A DNA stretch of 64,000 nt from Actinocatenispora sp963815125 (GCA_963815125.1 CAWFFM010000002.1:1240001-1304000), one strand, 5' to 3'. Shown: positions 53,534 through 62,949, counted from the stretch's first letter. Numbers and translations: made by a program. The notes: generated by a model from the letters alone, not told the origin.

Positions 53534-54433
53534 ATGGGCGACTGGTTCCAGGAAGCGATCGTCCGTACCGGCCGGCTACCGCTGTTCTGTTTCTTCTGCG
53601 GTTTCGTCGCGGCGTTCCTGTTCATCCGGTTCAGCGTGCGGGCCATCCGGGCGCAGGTGCGGTGGTGGCCGGGCAATGTCAAGCCGGGCGGGATCCACGT
53701 GCACCACGTCGTACCAGGTGTGCTGTTGATGTTGGTCGGCGGTGTCGGCGGGCTGGCGATCCCGCCGGGGCGGGCCGGCTGGCTGTCCACCGCCGCTGCG
53801 GTCTTCGGGATCGGATCAGCCCTGGTACTCGACGAGTTCGCGGTGATCCTGCACCTGGACGACGTGTACTGGAAGGAAGCCGGCCGGGCCTCCATCGACG
53901 CGGTGTTCGCCGCGATCGCTCTCACCGGCCTGATCCTGCTGCGGGTCAGCCCGGTGGGTGTCAACGATCTGCACACCGTACGAAACCTCTACCCCGGCGT
54001 GGTCGGCTGGCTGCTGGGCACCGGGTACGCGGTCGGCAACCTGGTGTTCGTCGTGGTCACGCTACTGAAGGGCAAGATCTGGACGGGACTGGTGGGGGTA
54101 TTCGTACCAGGTCTCGCCGTGGTCGGTGCGGTCCGGCTGAGCCGACCCAACGCACCATGGGCCCGCTGGCGGTACCGTAACCGGCCCCGCAGTACGGCCC
54201 GGGCGCAACGGCGCGAGGCCCGGGTCCGCCGGCCGCTGATCCGAGCCAAGATCGCCTTCCAGGAACTGGTGTCCGGCAAACACGATCTGCCCGACGAGCC
54301 GCCACGACCATCCGAATCCACCGCACCGGGGGATCCCGTCGGACCGGATGAGCACACCGGAGGGCGGCACGGCGCGATGCCGGAGCACGAGCAGCGCACG
54401 GGTACCGGCGCGCTGCACGGCCACCACAGCTGA
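53534..54433 (+). CDS. Multi-spanning membrane protein with HxHH motif (paralogue 2)
   Basis: 299 residues from ATG 53534. A tandem copy of the 52506 gene: the same transmembrane plan, with GGIHVHHVVPG, LDEFAVILHLDDVYWKEAGR and LYPGVVGWLLGTGY. The C-terminal tail is longer and His/Gly/Glu-rich (ends TGALHGHHS). The 200 bases between the copies include no gene. The conserved blocks suggest duplication followed by selection or gene conversion. Function unknown; a metal-dependent membrane enzyme or transporter would fit but is speculation. Confidence 0.75.
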   Translation: MGDWFQEAIVRTGRLPLFCFFCGFVAAFLFIRFSVRAIRAQVRWWPGNVKPGGIHVHHVVPGVLLMLVGGVGGLAIPPGRAGWLSTAAAVFGIGSALVLDEFAVILHLDDVYWKEAGRASIDAVFAAIALTGLILLRVSPVGVNDLHTVRNLYPGVVGWLLGTGYAVGNLVFVVVTLLKGKIWTGLVGVFVPGLAVVGAVRLSRPNAPWARWRYRNRPRSTARAQRREARVRRPLIRAKIAFQELVSGKHDLPDEPPRPSESTAPGDPVGPDEHTGGRHGAMPEHEQRTGTGALHGHHS

Positions 54434-54496
54434 GGCCGCGGCGGGTGCCGAAGTACCTGTCCGGTAGGTGGTGCACGCTTTGTAACCTCGGCAGCC

Positions 54497-56197
54497 GTGA
54501 CAGGTTTCCGTCTCGCCGTGGACTACGGCACCTCCAACACCGTCGCGGTACTGCGCGGCCCCGACGGACGTACCGGCGCGCTGGTGTTCGACGGCGCACC
54601 GCTGCTGCCCTCCGCGGTCTACGCCGACCCTGACGGTCGCATCATCACCGGACGCGACGCGCAGCGTAGCGCCAGGCTTGATCCGACCCGGTACGAACCA
54701 CATCCGAAACGACGCATCGACGACGGGGAGATCCTGCTCGCAGACCGCGGCGTCCCGGTGGTCGAACTGGCCGCCAGCACGCTGCGCAGAGTGGCCGCCG
54801 AGGCCACCCGGATGGCTGGTGGCCCGATCGGCGAGCTGGTCATGACCTGCCCGGTCGAGTGGGGCCCACGGCGACGCAGCATGCTGCCGGATGCCGCGGG
54901 TCGTGCCGGTCTGCCGAGGCCCACACTGGTTGCGGAGCCCGTCGCCGCGGCAACCTACTTCGTCACCGCGCTCGGGCACCAGGTACCGCCGGGTCGCAGC
55001 GTGGTCGTCTACGACCTGGGCGGCGGGACCTTCGATGCCTGCGTGGTACGCCATACCTCGACCGGGTTCGAACCGCTGGCCTACCGTGGCCTCGACGATG
55101 TCGGCGGTGTCGACCTCGACGACCTGATCGTCGCGCAGGTGGGCCAGGTCGTCGGCCGGTCGGCGCCGGAGCTGTGGAGCCGCCTCAGCCGGCCGACCGA
55201 CCAGGCGGACCGCCGGCACTTCCGGGCCCTGTGGGACGACGCCCGCGCCGCCAAGGAGGCCCTGTCCCGCCAGCCTGATGTCACCCTCTTCGTACCGCTG
55301 GTCGACCGCGACGTACGGGTCACCCGGGAGGAGTTCGAGCGGTCCGCCCGGCCCGCGCTGGGCCGCACGATGGATGTCACGATGGACACGATCCGACAGG
55401 CCCGGGTGCAGCCCACGGATGTCGTCGGCGTCTTCCTGGTCGGCGGCGCCACCCGGGTACCGATGATCGCCACCCTGCTGCACCACGCCACCGGACGCCC
55501 GCCGGTGGTTCTGGAGCAGCCGGAACTGGTGGTCGCCGAAGGCGCCCTGCGGGCGATCGACGCACGGTCACCGGTCACGGCGCCGACCGCACCGGTCCCG
55601 GTGACGCACTGGTCTGGTCCGTCCGGCGTGGTAGCGCCGATGTCTGCTCCGCCGGGCCAGGCTGCACCGGTCTCCGGACCCACCGGCCCGCTGGCGCCGA
55701 TGTCCGGCGCACCGAGACCGGCACCGCTCGGCGGATGGTCGCCGCAGCCCGCCCCATCGGCTGCCATGCTCAAGAAGCGGCGGCAGGTCCGCAACATCCT
55801 GATCTGCGGTCTGATCGGGGTGCTCCTGATCGTCGGCGGCACCGTGGGTGCGATCAGCTACAACCACTACAGCAAGAAGCAGGACACCCGGGCGCTCTAC
55901 GCCAAGGTCGGGTGGCCGGCCGGCTTCACCGAGACCGCTGAGCCGGTCATGAAGAGCGACACCTGGTTGACCGTCCAGGCCACCAGCACCGACCAGAACG
56001 CGGCCAACGCGACCCATGACTGGCTGGCCTCGATCGCGAACCATGTGCCGGACACCGACACACTCGCCCGCGACTACTACAAGGGCTCGGGCACCCCGCA
56101 ATTCGTCGCCGCCGACAAGTTCGCACCGCACAGCGTGTCGTTCCATCTCAGCAGATCCGGCAACACCTACCGGATCGCGACCGAGATCATCTACTGA
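54497..56197 (+). CDS. Hsp70-type ATPase fused to a membrane anchor
   Basis: 566 residues from GTG 54497. Residues 1-355 form an actin/Hsp70-like nucleotide-binding domain: DYGTSN (9-14, phosphate 1), VYDLGGGTFD (171-180, phosphate 2) and LVGGATRVP (314-322, adenosine). The Hsp70 substrate-binding and lid domains are missing. Instead there is a Pro/Gly/Ala linker (about 360-422), one transmembrane segment (433-453), and a 110-residue extracytoplasmic C-terminal domain (WPAGFTETAEPVMKSD onwards). The ATPase would face the cytoplasm, so this is not a chaperone in the usual sense. Separate gene, 63 bases after the second membrane paralogue. Confidence 0.87.
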   Translation: MTGFRLAVDYGTSNTVAVLRGPDGRTGALVFDGAPLLPSAVYADPDGRIITGRDAQRSARLDPTRYEPHPKRRIDDGEILLADRGVPVVELAASTLRRVAAEATRMAGGPIGELVMTCPVEWGPRRRSMLPDAAGRAGLPRPTLVAEPVAAATYFVTALGHQVPPGRSVVVYDLGGGTFDACVVRHTSTGFEPLAYRGLDDVGGVDLDDLIVAQVGQVVGRSAPELWSRLSRPTDQADRRHFRALWDDARAAKEALSRQPDVTLFVPLVDRDVRVTREEFERSARPALGRTMDVTMDTIRQARVQPTDVVGVFLVGGATRVPMIATLLHHATGRPPVVLEQPELVVAEGALRAIDARSPVTAPTAPVPVTHWSGPSGVVAPMSAPPGQAAPVSGPTGPLAPMSGAPRPAPLGGWSPQPAPSAAMLKKRRQVRNILICGLIGVLLIVGGTVGAISYNHYSKKQDTRALYAKVGWPAGFTETAEPVMKSDTWLTVQATSTDQNAANATHDWLASIANHVPDTDTLARDYYKGSGTPQFVAADKFAPHSVSFHLSRSGNTYRIATEIIY

Positions 56198-56212
56198 CGC
56201 GCCGGCGCGGGC

Positions 56213-56911
56213 TCAGCTCAGCTCGCGCTGCACGGCGGCGAACAGTTGCAGGAAGCCGACCAGCCCCAGCAGCAACCAGACCGCCACCGTGAGGGTGCCG
56301 GTACCGGCCGCGAGCGTCGGTGACAGCAGGCTGCCCAGGCCGACGAACGCCAGCCCCAGCGCACACAGCAACGCCCGTACCGGCCTCTCGCCGACGGTGA
56401 TCGCGGCCAGCCCGGACAGGCCGGCCGCGATCGACCGGGCCCGCAGGTACTCGTGCAGAAAGACCAGACAGGCGGTGAGCGCCACCAGCCAGCCGGGTAC
56501 TCCGACCAGCCAGAAGGCCACCAACCAGGCAGCCTCGCCCAACCGGTCGACCACCGAGTCGTAGACGTAGCCGAACCGGGTGACCCGCCGGGTCACCACG
56601 GCGAGCGCACCGTCCAGTGTGTCCAGCAGCCCGGCCAGTACGACCAGCACGCCGGCAGCCACCGCAAAGAGCCCTCGCTGGCTGGCCACCAGCGGTACGG
56701 ACAAGCAGACGAGCAGTCCGAGCAGGGTCACCTGACCCGGCGTGACGCGTGCCCGGGCCAGTCCTCTGGCGATCCGGTACGACAGCTTCAGCCAGGCACG
56801 CACCGGCAGTCGCGCGGTCCGCGGGTCGTAGCCGCCGTGCAGTGCCTTCCACCGGGTCGCGTACCCGACCCAGTCGACCGGCGCCCGGCTCGTCGCCGCC
56901 CCCACCGGCAT
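56213..56911 (-). CDS. CDP-alcohol phosphatidyltransferase family protein
   Basis: 232 residues from ATG 56911, 17 bases after metF. The CDP-alcohol signature D-x2-DG-x2-A(R)-x8-G-x3-D-x3-D is read as LDTLDGALAVVTRRVTRFGYVYDSVVDRLGE, with all four aspartates in place. The arginine of DGxxAR is replaced by valine. Six hydrophobic segments surround it. The family transfers phospho-alcohol head groups in phospholipid or related membrane-lipid synthesis; the acceptor cannot be told. The substitution may be a subfamily trait. Confidence 0.85.
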   Translation of the reverse strand: MPVGAATSRAPVDWVGYATRWKALHGGYDPRTARLPVRAWLKLSYRIARGLARARVTPGQVTLLGLLVCLSVPLVASQRGLFAVAAGVLVVLAGLLDTLDGALAVVTRRVTRFGYVYDSVVDRLGEAAWLVAFWLVGVPGWLVALTACLVFLHEYLRARSIAAGLSGLAAITVGERPVRALLCALGLAFVGLGSLLSPTLAAGTGTLTVAVWLLLGLVGFLQLFAAVQRELS

Positions 56912-56928
56912 CTCCGGCCGCCGACCGG

Positions 56929-57861
56929 TCAGCCCACGGTCGGCGTGGCGGTCGCCGGCAGCGTCAGATTGCGCCACACCTCATGAGTGGCGGTCGACCG
57001 GTTGAAGGTGATGAAGTGGATGCCGGGCGCCCCGCCGTCCAGCAGCTTCTGACACAGCAGACTGGCCTGTTCGATGCCCAGTTCGCGAACCGCCTCGGGG
57101 TCCTCCCCGACCCGTTCGAACTGGGCCGCCAGCGCGGGCGGGAAGGGAGCACCGGACAGCTGCTCGGAACGCTCCAACGTACTGAGCTTGGTGACCGGCA
57201 TGATGCCAGCCAGGATCGGTACGTCGCAGCCCTGGGCGGCCACCCGGTCGCGGAGCCGGAAGTAGTCGTCGGCGTCGAAGAACATCTGGGTGATGGCGAA
57301 GTCGGCACCGGCCCGGCACTTCTGTACGAAGTATTCGGTGTCACTGTCCACATCGGAGGACCGCGGGTGCTTGTACGGGAAGGCCGCGACACCCACCGTG
57401 AAGTCGCCCGCCTCACGGATCAGCCGCACCAGATCCGCGGCGTACTCGACCCCGTCGGGATGACAGACCCATTCCCCGGTCGGGTCACCGGGTGGGTCAC
57501 CGCGCACCGCGAGCAGGTTGCGCACCCCGGCATCGGCGAACCGGCCGACCAGATTGCGCAGCTCGGCGATCGAATGGTTCACCGCGGTGATGTGCGCCAA
57601 CGGGGTCAGAGTCGTCTCGGTGGCGATACGCTCAGTGACCTCGACGGTGCGGTCGCGGGTGGACCCGCCGGCACCATAGGTGACCGAGACGAACGAGGGC
57701 CGGAGCACCTCCAGCTCGCGTACCGCCTGCCACAGCAGCTGCTCGCCGCGCTCGGTCTTCGGGGGCATGAACTCGAACGAGAATGTCGGGGTCGACCCGC
57801 GCACCAGCTGCCCGATGGCGGGATCACCACCAGGCATCACCGAAGGGGTACCGAAAGCCAC
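56929..57861 (-). CDS. metF: 5,10-methylenetetrahydrofolate reductase
   Basis: 310 residues from GTG 57861 (VAFGTPSVMPGGDPAIGQLV), preferred because family members start in this way; the ORF extends 31 codons more and an internal ATG is at 57837. A TIM-barrel flavoprotein that makes 5-methyl-THF for methionine synthesis. Motifs: FSFEFMPPKTERGEQLLW, VTYGAGGSTRDRT, AVRGDPPGDP and ITQMFFDADDYF. The tail LCQKLLDGGAPGIHFITFNRS is typical. Confidence 0.95.
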   Translation of the reverse strand: MAFGTPSVMPGGDPAIGQLVRGSTPTFSFEFMPPKTERGEQLLWQAVRELEVLRPSFVSVTYGAGGSTRDRTVEVTERIATETTLTPLAHITAVNHSIAELRNLVGRFADAGVRNLLAVRGDPPGDPTGEWVCHPDGVEYAADLVRLIREAGDFTVGVAAFPYKHPRSSDVDSDTEYFVQKCRAGADFAITQMFFDADDYFRLRDRVAAQGCDVPILAGIMPVTKLSTLERSEQLSGAPFPPALAAQFERVGEDPEAVRELGIEQASLLCQKLLDGGAPGIHFITFNRSTATHEVWRNLTLPATATPTVG

Positions 57862-58074
57862 CCGGCCACTGTACCGGCCGGGGTCGGCCGCCGGTCGGCC
57901 CGACATGCGGCGCCGCTTCCAGCCGCGCCGATCACGCCGACGGTCCCGCGACAATCACGCAGAGTACCGAACGGCGGGTGTGGTAGGCACCCGGCGGCCC
58001 TGGTCGGGCGCCGACTACCGTGCGGGGAGCGGTCCGTACCCGGCGGCCGGACGAGATCAGGGAGAACCCCGCAG

Positions 58075-59160
58075 GTGCCCACCGTGCCCACTGACACCCC
58101 CGACGAGACGTCACCGTTACGCGCCCGGGTGGAGGCGGCACTCGCCGAATTCCTCGACCACCAACATGACCGGTTGACCACCATCGACGCCACCCTGGGG
58201 CCGGTATCCGAAGCGCTGCGTGATTTCGTACTCGGCGGCGGCAAGCGGCTGCGGCCGACCTTCGGCTACTGGGGGTACCGGGGCGCCGGCGGCGTCGACA
58301 CCGGCCAGGTGGTCACCGCGCTGGCGTCGCTGGAACTGCTGCACGCCTGCGCACTGATCCACGACGACGTCATGGACTGCTCCGACACCCGGCGCGGTGA
58401 GCCGTCCGTACACCGACGGTTCGCCGATCTGCACACCGCCGGCCGGTGGGCCGGCGATCCGGCGGCGTTCGGACAGGGCGCCGCCATCCTGCTCGGCGAC
58501 CTGTGTCTGGGCTGGTCGGAGGAGATGTACGCGCACTGCGGCCTGCCCGCCGCACAGTTGCACACGGCCCGGCCCGCCTACGACGAGATGTGCACCGAGG
58601 TGATGGCCGGCCAGTACCTCGACCTGCTGGCCCAGGCGGACATCCGCGGTTCCTCGCGCGACCGGGCCGGAAAGGTCGCCCGGTACAAGAGCGCGAAGTA
58701 CACCGTCGAACGCCCGTTGCTGCTCGGCGCCGGACTGGCCGGCGCATCGGCCGAGCTGACCGCCGCCTACACCAGCTACGGTCTGCCGCTGGGCGAGGCG
58801 TTCCAACTGCGTGACGACATCCTCGGGGTGTTCGGCGACCCCGCAGCGACAGGCAAGCCGGCCGGTGACGATCTGCGGGAGGGTAAGCGGACCTACCTGG
58901 TGGCCGCCGCTTACGAAGCGGCGGGTGGGTCCGGCCGCGACACCCTGGACCGGTTGCTCGGCGACCGGCAACTCGACGACACGGGTATCGCGCGGCTGCG
59001 CGCACTGATCATGGACACCGGTGCGCTGGCCGACACGGAGCAGCGGATCACCGCGCTGACCAGCACCGCGCTGGACGCGCTGGACGGGGTGACGATCGAT
59101 CCGGCGGCCCACGAGGTGCTGCGCGACCTGGCCACCACCGTCACGGTCCGGGTGTTCTGA
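58075..59160 (+). CDS. Polyprenyl (probably geranylgeranyl or longer) diphosphate synthase
   Basis: 361 residues from GTG 58075, with AGGGAG ten bases upstream; a longer open frame from 56749 lies antisense to metF and is not used. The first aspartate-rich motif is DDVMD (LIHDDVMDCSDTRRG), and the second reads DDILGVFGD, with GGGKRLRPTF near the N-terminus. Chain length depends on residues before the first motif (here LELLHACAL) and cannot be fixed by eye. It supplies isoprenoid chains, for example for menaquinone or carotenoids. No partner gene is nearby. Confidence 0.93.
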   Translation: MPTVPTDTPDETSPLRARVEAALAEFLDHQHDRLTTIDATLGPVSEALRDFVLGGGKRLRPTFGYWGYRGAGGVDTGQVVTALASLELLHACALIHDDVMDCSDTRRGEPSVHRRFADLHTAGRWAGDPAAFGQGAAILLGDLCLGWSEEMYAHCGLPAAQLHTARPAYDEMCTEVMAGQYLDLLAQADIRGSSRDRAGKVARYKSAKYTVERPLLLGAGLAGASAELTAAYTSYGLPLGEAFQLRDDILGVFGDPAATGKPAGDDLREGKRTYLVAAAYEAAGGSGRDTLDRLLGDRQLDDTGIARLRALIMDTGALADTEQRITALTSTALDALDGVTIDPAAHEVLRDLATTVTVRVF

Positions 59161-59198
59161 CCGGGCGCCGACACGCCCCGGCTGACCGGCCGCAGTGC

Positions 59199-60668
59199 TC
59201 AGCCTGGCGTGGGCGCGCCGATGCCGGGCATACCGAGCAGTACGCCCGGCGTGGTCGGGGTACGGCCCGCTTCGAAGGCATCACCGGCCCGGGTACGACG
59301 GTGCGAGCGCAGCGGCCCGTCGGCCACCAGGTGATGCGGCGCGCCGTAGGTCACCTCCGTCGCCACCACGTCGCCGGGCCGTACGTCGTCGGTGCCGACG
59401 AAGTGCACCAACCGACCGTCCCGGGCCCGGCCGGACAACCGGCCGGTGGCGCTGTCCTTACGGCCCTCACCGGTCGCGACCAGCACCTCGACCAGGCGTC
59501 CCTCCTGTGCCCGGTTCTCCGCCCAGGAAATCTCGTCCTGCAGCGCGACGAGCCGTTCGTAGCGCTCCTGTACGACCGGCTTGGGCACCTGGTCGGCCAG
59601 TTGCGCGGCCGGTGTGCCGGGACGGATGGAGTACTGGAAGGTGAACGCGCTGGAGAAGCGGGCCGCCCGCACCACATCCAGGGTGTGCTGGAAGTCCTCT
59701 TCGGTCTCGCCGGGGAAACCGACGATGATGTCGGTGGTGATCGCGGCGTCCGGCATCGCTTCCCGGACCTTGCGCAGAATCTCCAGGTAGCGGGTGGACC
59801 GGTAGGACCGGCGCATCGCCTTGAGTACCTGATCGGAGCCGGACTGCAGAGGCATGTGCAGCTGGTGGCAGACGTTTGGCGTCTCGGCCATCGCCGTAAT
59901 CACGTCGTCGGTGAAGTCACGGGGATGCGGGCTGGTGAACCGGACCCGCTCCAGCCCTTCGATCCCGCCGCAGGCGCGCAGCAACTTGCCGAAGGCGAGC
60001 CGGTCACCGAACTCCACGCCGTAGGAGTTGACGTTCTGCCCGAGCAGCGTCACCTCCAGTACGCCCTCGTCGACCAGTGCCCTGACCTCGGCGAGGATGT
60101 CACCGGAACGGCGGTCGGTCTCCTTGCCACGCAGGGCGGGCACGATGCAGAAGGTGCAGGAGTTGTTGCAGCCGACGGAGATCGACACCCAGCCCGCGTA
60201 GCTCGATTCACGCTTGGCCGGCAGAGTCGACGGGAAGACCTCCAGCGATTCGCGGATCTCCACCTCGGCCTCACCGTTGTGCCGCGCACGTTCCAGCAGC
60301 ACCGGTAGGGAGGCGATGTTGTGGGTACCGAACACCACGTCCACCCAGGGCGCGCGGCGTACGATCTCGCCCCGGTCCTTCTGCGCCAGGCAGCCACCGA
60401 CAGCGATCTGCATGTCGGGATGTTGCTGCTTGGTCGGTCGCAGATGCCCGAGGTTGCCGTACAACCGGTTGTCGGCGTTCTCCCGGACCGCACAGGTGTT
60501 GAACACGACCAGGTCCGGGGATTCCTCGGTGCCGGCCGGAACGTAGCCGGCCGACTCCAACAGTCCGGAGATCCGCTCGGAATCGTGCACGTTCATCTGA
60601 CAGCCGTAGGTACGGACCTGGTAGGTGCGGCTGCCGGAGGCTTGGGTACTGGTCAACGATGCGCTCAT
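59199..60668 (-). CDS. miaB: tRNA-2-methylthio-N6-dimethylallyladenosine synthase
   Basis: 489 residues from ATG 60668. UPF0004 domain with three cysteines (RTYGCQMN, FNTCAVRE, VGGCLAQK), then the radical SAM domain with the CxxxCxxC cluster motif (GCNNSCTFC), and a C-terminal TRAM domain (EGRLVEVLVATGEGRKDSATGRLSGRARDGRLVHF). It adds the 2-methylthio group to A37 of tRNAs reading UNN codons. Convergent with the polyprenyl synthase. Confidence 0.97.
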   Translation of the reverse strand: MSASLTSTQASGSRTYQVRTYGCQMNVHDSERISGLLESAGYVPAGTEESPDLVVFNTCAVRENADNRLYGNLGHLRPTKQQHPDMQIAVGGCLAQKDRGEIVRRAPWVDVVFGTHNIASLPVLLERARHNGEAEVEIRESLEVFPSTLPAKRESSYAGWVSISVGCNNSCTFCIVPALRGKETDRRSGDILAEVRALVDEGVLEVTLLGQNVNSYGVEFGDRLAFGKLLRACGGIEGLERVRFTSPHPRDFTDDVITAMAETPNVCHQLHMPLQSGSDQVLKAMRRSYRSTRYLEILRKVREAMPDAAITTDIIVGFPGETEEDFQHTLDVVRAARFSSAFTFQYSIRPGTPAAQLADQVPKPVVQERYERLVALQDEISWAENRAQEGRLVEVLVATGEGRKDSATGRLSGRARDGRLVHFVGTDDVRPGDVVATEVTYGAPHHLVADGPLRSHRRTRAGDAFEAGRTPTTPGVLLGMPGIGAPTPG

Positions 60669-60888
60669 CTCAACTGCCCAGGGTAGCCGCCGCCCCTGAC
60701 CGCACCATCGGCCGGGCGGTACGGAAACGCAGGGCGTGGCGGAAGGTTCGTGACGCTCTGCTGACGCACCGCCGTATGAGCAGCGGCACTACGGGCGTCT
60801 CGCGGCATTTGTCGACTTCCACTCAGCCAGGTCGATGTCCGTTACCTCCCCGTGACATCACTCGCTGCCCACTAGCGTGACAGGTACC

Positions 60889-60896
60889 TATACAGT
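60889..60896 (+). promoter_or_regulatory. Candidate -10 region for the gluABCD operon
   Basis: TATACAGT, about 58 bases before the gluA GTG, in the 285-bp gap after miaB. No clear -35 is seen 16-18 bases upstream, so this is weak. Confidence 0.3.
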
Positions 60897-60953
60897 GGCC
60901 GCCACGGTGCGCGACAACAGCGCCGACCCCCCTGGGAGCGAGGAACGCGAGTA

Positions 60954-61748
60954 GTGGACACCGACACCGAGCCCGCCGTTCCGGAACCGACGAGCCCGGC
61001 TTCCGGCACCGGCGAACCCCTGGTCGTACTCGAAGGCGTCAACAAGTGGTTCGGCCCCCTGCACGTCCTCCAGGACATCAACCTGTCCGTGGCCGCCGGT
61101 GAGGTGGTCGTGGTGATCGGGCCTTCCGGTTCCGGCAAATCGACACTGTGTCGGGCCATCAACCGGCTCGAGCCGATCGACAAGGGCCGGATCCTGGTTT
61201 CCGGGCAGGTACTGCCCGAGGAAGGTCGGGCACTGGCCCGGCTGCGCAGTGAGGTCGGGATGGTCTTCCAGTCCTTCAACCTCTTCGCGCACAAGACGAT
61301 CCTGGAAAACGTGATGATCGGCCCGGTCAAGGTCCGGCGAGAAAAGTCCGGCGTGGTACGGGACCGGGCCATGTCGCTGCTCGACCGGGTCGGCGTGGCC
61401 AACCAGGCCGACAAGTACCCGGCGCAGCTGTCCGGCGGGCAGCAGCAGCGGGTCGCCATCGCACGGGCGCTGGCCATGCAGCCCAAGGTGATGCTGTTCG
61501 ACGAGCCGACCAGCGCGTTGGACCCGGAAATGATCAACGAGGTGCTGGACGTGATGACCTCGCTGGCCCGCGACGGGATGACCATGGTCGTGGTGACCCA
61601 TGAGATGGGCTTCGCCCGCCGGGCCGCGAACCGGGTCGTGTTCATGGCGGACGGCCAGGTGGTCGAAGAGGCCACTCCGGAGGAGTTCTTCACCAACCCG
61701 CAGTCCGAGAGGGCGCAGGACTTCCTGTCCAAGATCCTGACCCACTGA
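60954..61748 (+). CDS. gluA: Amino-acid (glutamate-type) ABC transporter ATP-binding protein
   Basis: 264 residues from GTG 60954, with AGGA nine bases upstream. Walker A GPSGSGKST, Q-loop VFQSFNLFAH, signature LSGGQQQRV, Walker B MLFDEPTSALDPE and switch histidine TH are all present. It belongs to the polar amino-acid subfamily. It is first of four genes ordered ATPase, binding protein, permease, permease, as in the gluABCD operon of Corynebacterium. The specific substrate (glutamate or another polar amino acid) is inferred from this order. Confidence 0.93.
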   Translation: MDTDTEPAVPEPTSPASGTGEPLVVLEGVNKWFGPLHVLQDINLSVAAGEVVVVIGPSGSGKSTLCRAINRLEPIDKGRILVSGQVLPEEGRALARLRSEVGMVFQSFNLFAHKTILENVMIGPVKVRREKSGVVRDRAMSLLDRVGVANQADKYPAQLSGGQQQRVAIARALAMQPKVMLFDEPTSALDPEMINEVLDVMTSLARDGMTMVVVTHEMGFARRAANRVVFMADGQVVEEATPEEFFTNPQSERAQDFLSKILTH

Positions 61749-62031
61749 CAGCGAGCGGAACGCTGATCCGGTGACGCACTGATCCGCGGGCCGGCCGACC
61801 CGGCCCGCGAACTCGGTGCACCCTGCTCCCGGACCATCGCGCCGGACAGCACTGCCGGTCGCGACTTGACCGGCCCAGGCATCCTTGGCTCCTGTCCCAT
61901 GGGGAGCCTTTCGCAGTACACCGCAACGTCCGCGCGGCGGACAGTGCGGTGTCGACGTCAGCTCCCTTGTCGTACGGCGTTCGGAGGGATCCCTGCCCCC
62001 GGACGCCGAACCAGCAACGAAAGAGGAACGC

Positions 62032-62949
62032 ATGAAATTCCAGCGACTCCTTGCGGTCGCCGCGGTCGGCGCACTCGCCCTGGGCGCGGCGGGCGCCTGC
62101 GGCAAGAGCAAACTCGACGAGAAGACCAAGCAGGACAAGGCGGCGAGCGGCGCCTACACCATTGTCAAGGACCCGAAGTTCGCCGCCGGTTCGACGATGG
62201 CGAAGATCTACAAGGCCAAACACGTCAAGATCGGCGTCAAGTTCGACCAGCCCGGTATCGGATACAAGAACCCGACCACCGGCAAGGTCGAGGGTTACGA
62301 CATCGAGATCGCGAAGCTGATCGCCGGCCAGCTCGGCCTGGACTACAACGACAGCAAGCAGGTCGAGTTCGTCGAGACCGTTTCCAAGAACCGGGAGACC
62401 TTCCTGGAGAACGGCACCGTCGACCTGGTGGTCGCCTCGTACTCCATCACCCCTGAGCGCAAGCAGCTCGTCGGTTTCGCCGGCCCGTACTACCAGACCG
62501 GACAGGACCTGCTGATCCGTAAGGCCGACAAGGCCACCATCAAGGGCCCGGAGAACCTGGCCGGCAAGAAGGTCTGCTCGGTCACCGGCTCCACGCCACT
62601 GGCCAACATCGAGAAGAACTACCCGAAGGCCAAGCCCGTCGCACTGGCCCAGTACTCCGACTGCGTCACGCAGTTGCAGAACTCCACCGTCGACGTACTG
62701 ACCACCGACGGAGCGATCCTGCTCGGGTACGCCGCGCAGGACCCTGCGCACCTGGCAGTCGTGGGCAAGCCGTTCTCCACCGAGAAGTACGGCATCGGCA
62801 TGAGCAAGAAGTCCACCGACCTTCGGAAGTTCGTCAACGACTCGCTGGACAAGTCGTTCAAGGACGGCTCCTGGAAGAAGGCGTACGACCTGACGCTGGG
62901 CAAGTCCGGCTCTGCCGCCCCGCAGCCGCCGGCACTGGACCGTTACTGA
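62032..62949 (+). CDS. gluB: Amino-acid ABC transporter substrate-binding lipoprotein
   Basis: 305 residues from ATG 62032 (GAGGAA upstream). A lipoprotein signal peptide MKFQRLLAVAAVGALALGAAGAC ends in a lipobox AGAC. The mature part is a type 3 solute-binding fold: IGVKFDQPGIGYKNP, EGYDIEIAKLIAG, EFVETVSKNRETFLENGTVDLVVASYSITPER, YYQTGQDLL and KYGIGMSKKSTDL. LspA, encoded earlier in the window, would process its signal peptide. It lies 283 bases after gluA, a gap that may contain a regulatory element. Confidence 0.93.
   Translation: MKFQRLLAVAAVGALALGAAGACGKSKLDEKTKQDKAASGAYTIVKDPKFAAGSTMAKIYKAKHVKIGVKFDQPGIGYKNPTTGKVEGYDIEIAKLIAGQLGLDYNDSKQVEFVETVSKNRETFLENGTVDLVVASYSITPERKQLVGFAGPYYQTGQDLLIRKADKATIKGPENLAGKKVCSVTGSTPLANIEKNYPKAKPVALAQYSDCVTQLQNSTVDVLTTDGAILLGYAAQDPAHLAVVGKPFSTEKYGIGMSKKSTDLRKFVNDSLDKSFKDGSWKKAYDLTLGKSGSAAPQPPALDRY

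Noticed and set aside
56749..58074. A 442-codon N-terminal extension of the polyprenyl synthase
   Set aside because: It lies antisense to metF and the CDP-alcohol gene, and the synthase has a good GTG start with a ribosome-binding site at 58075.
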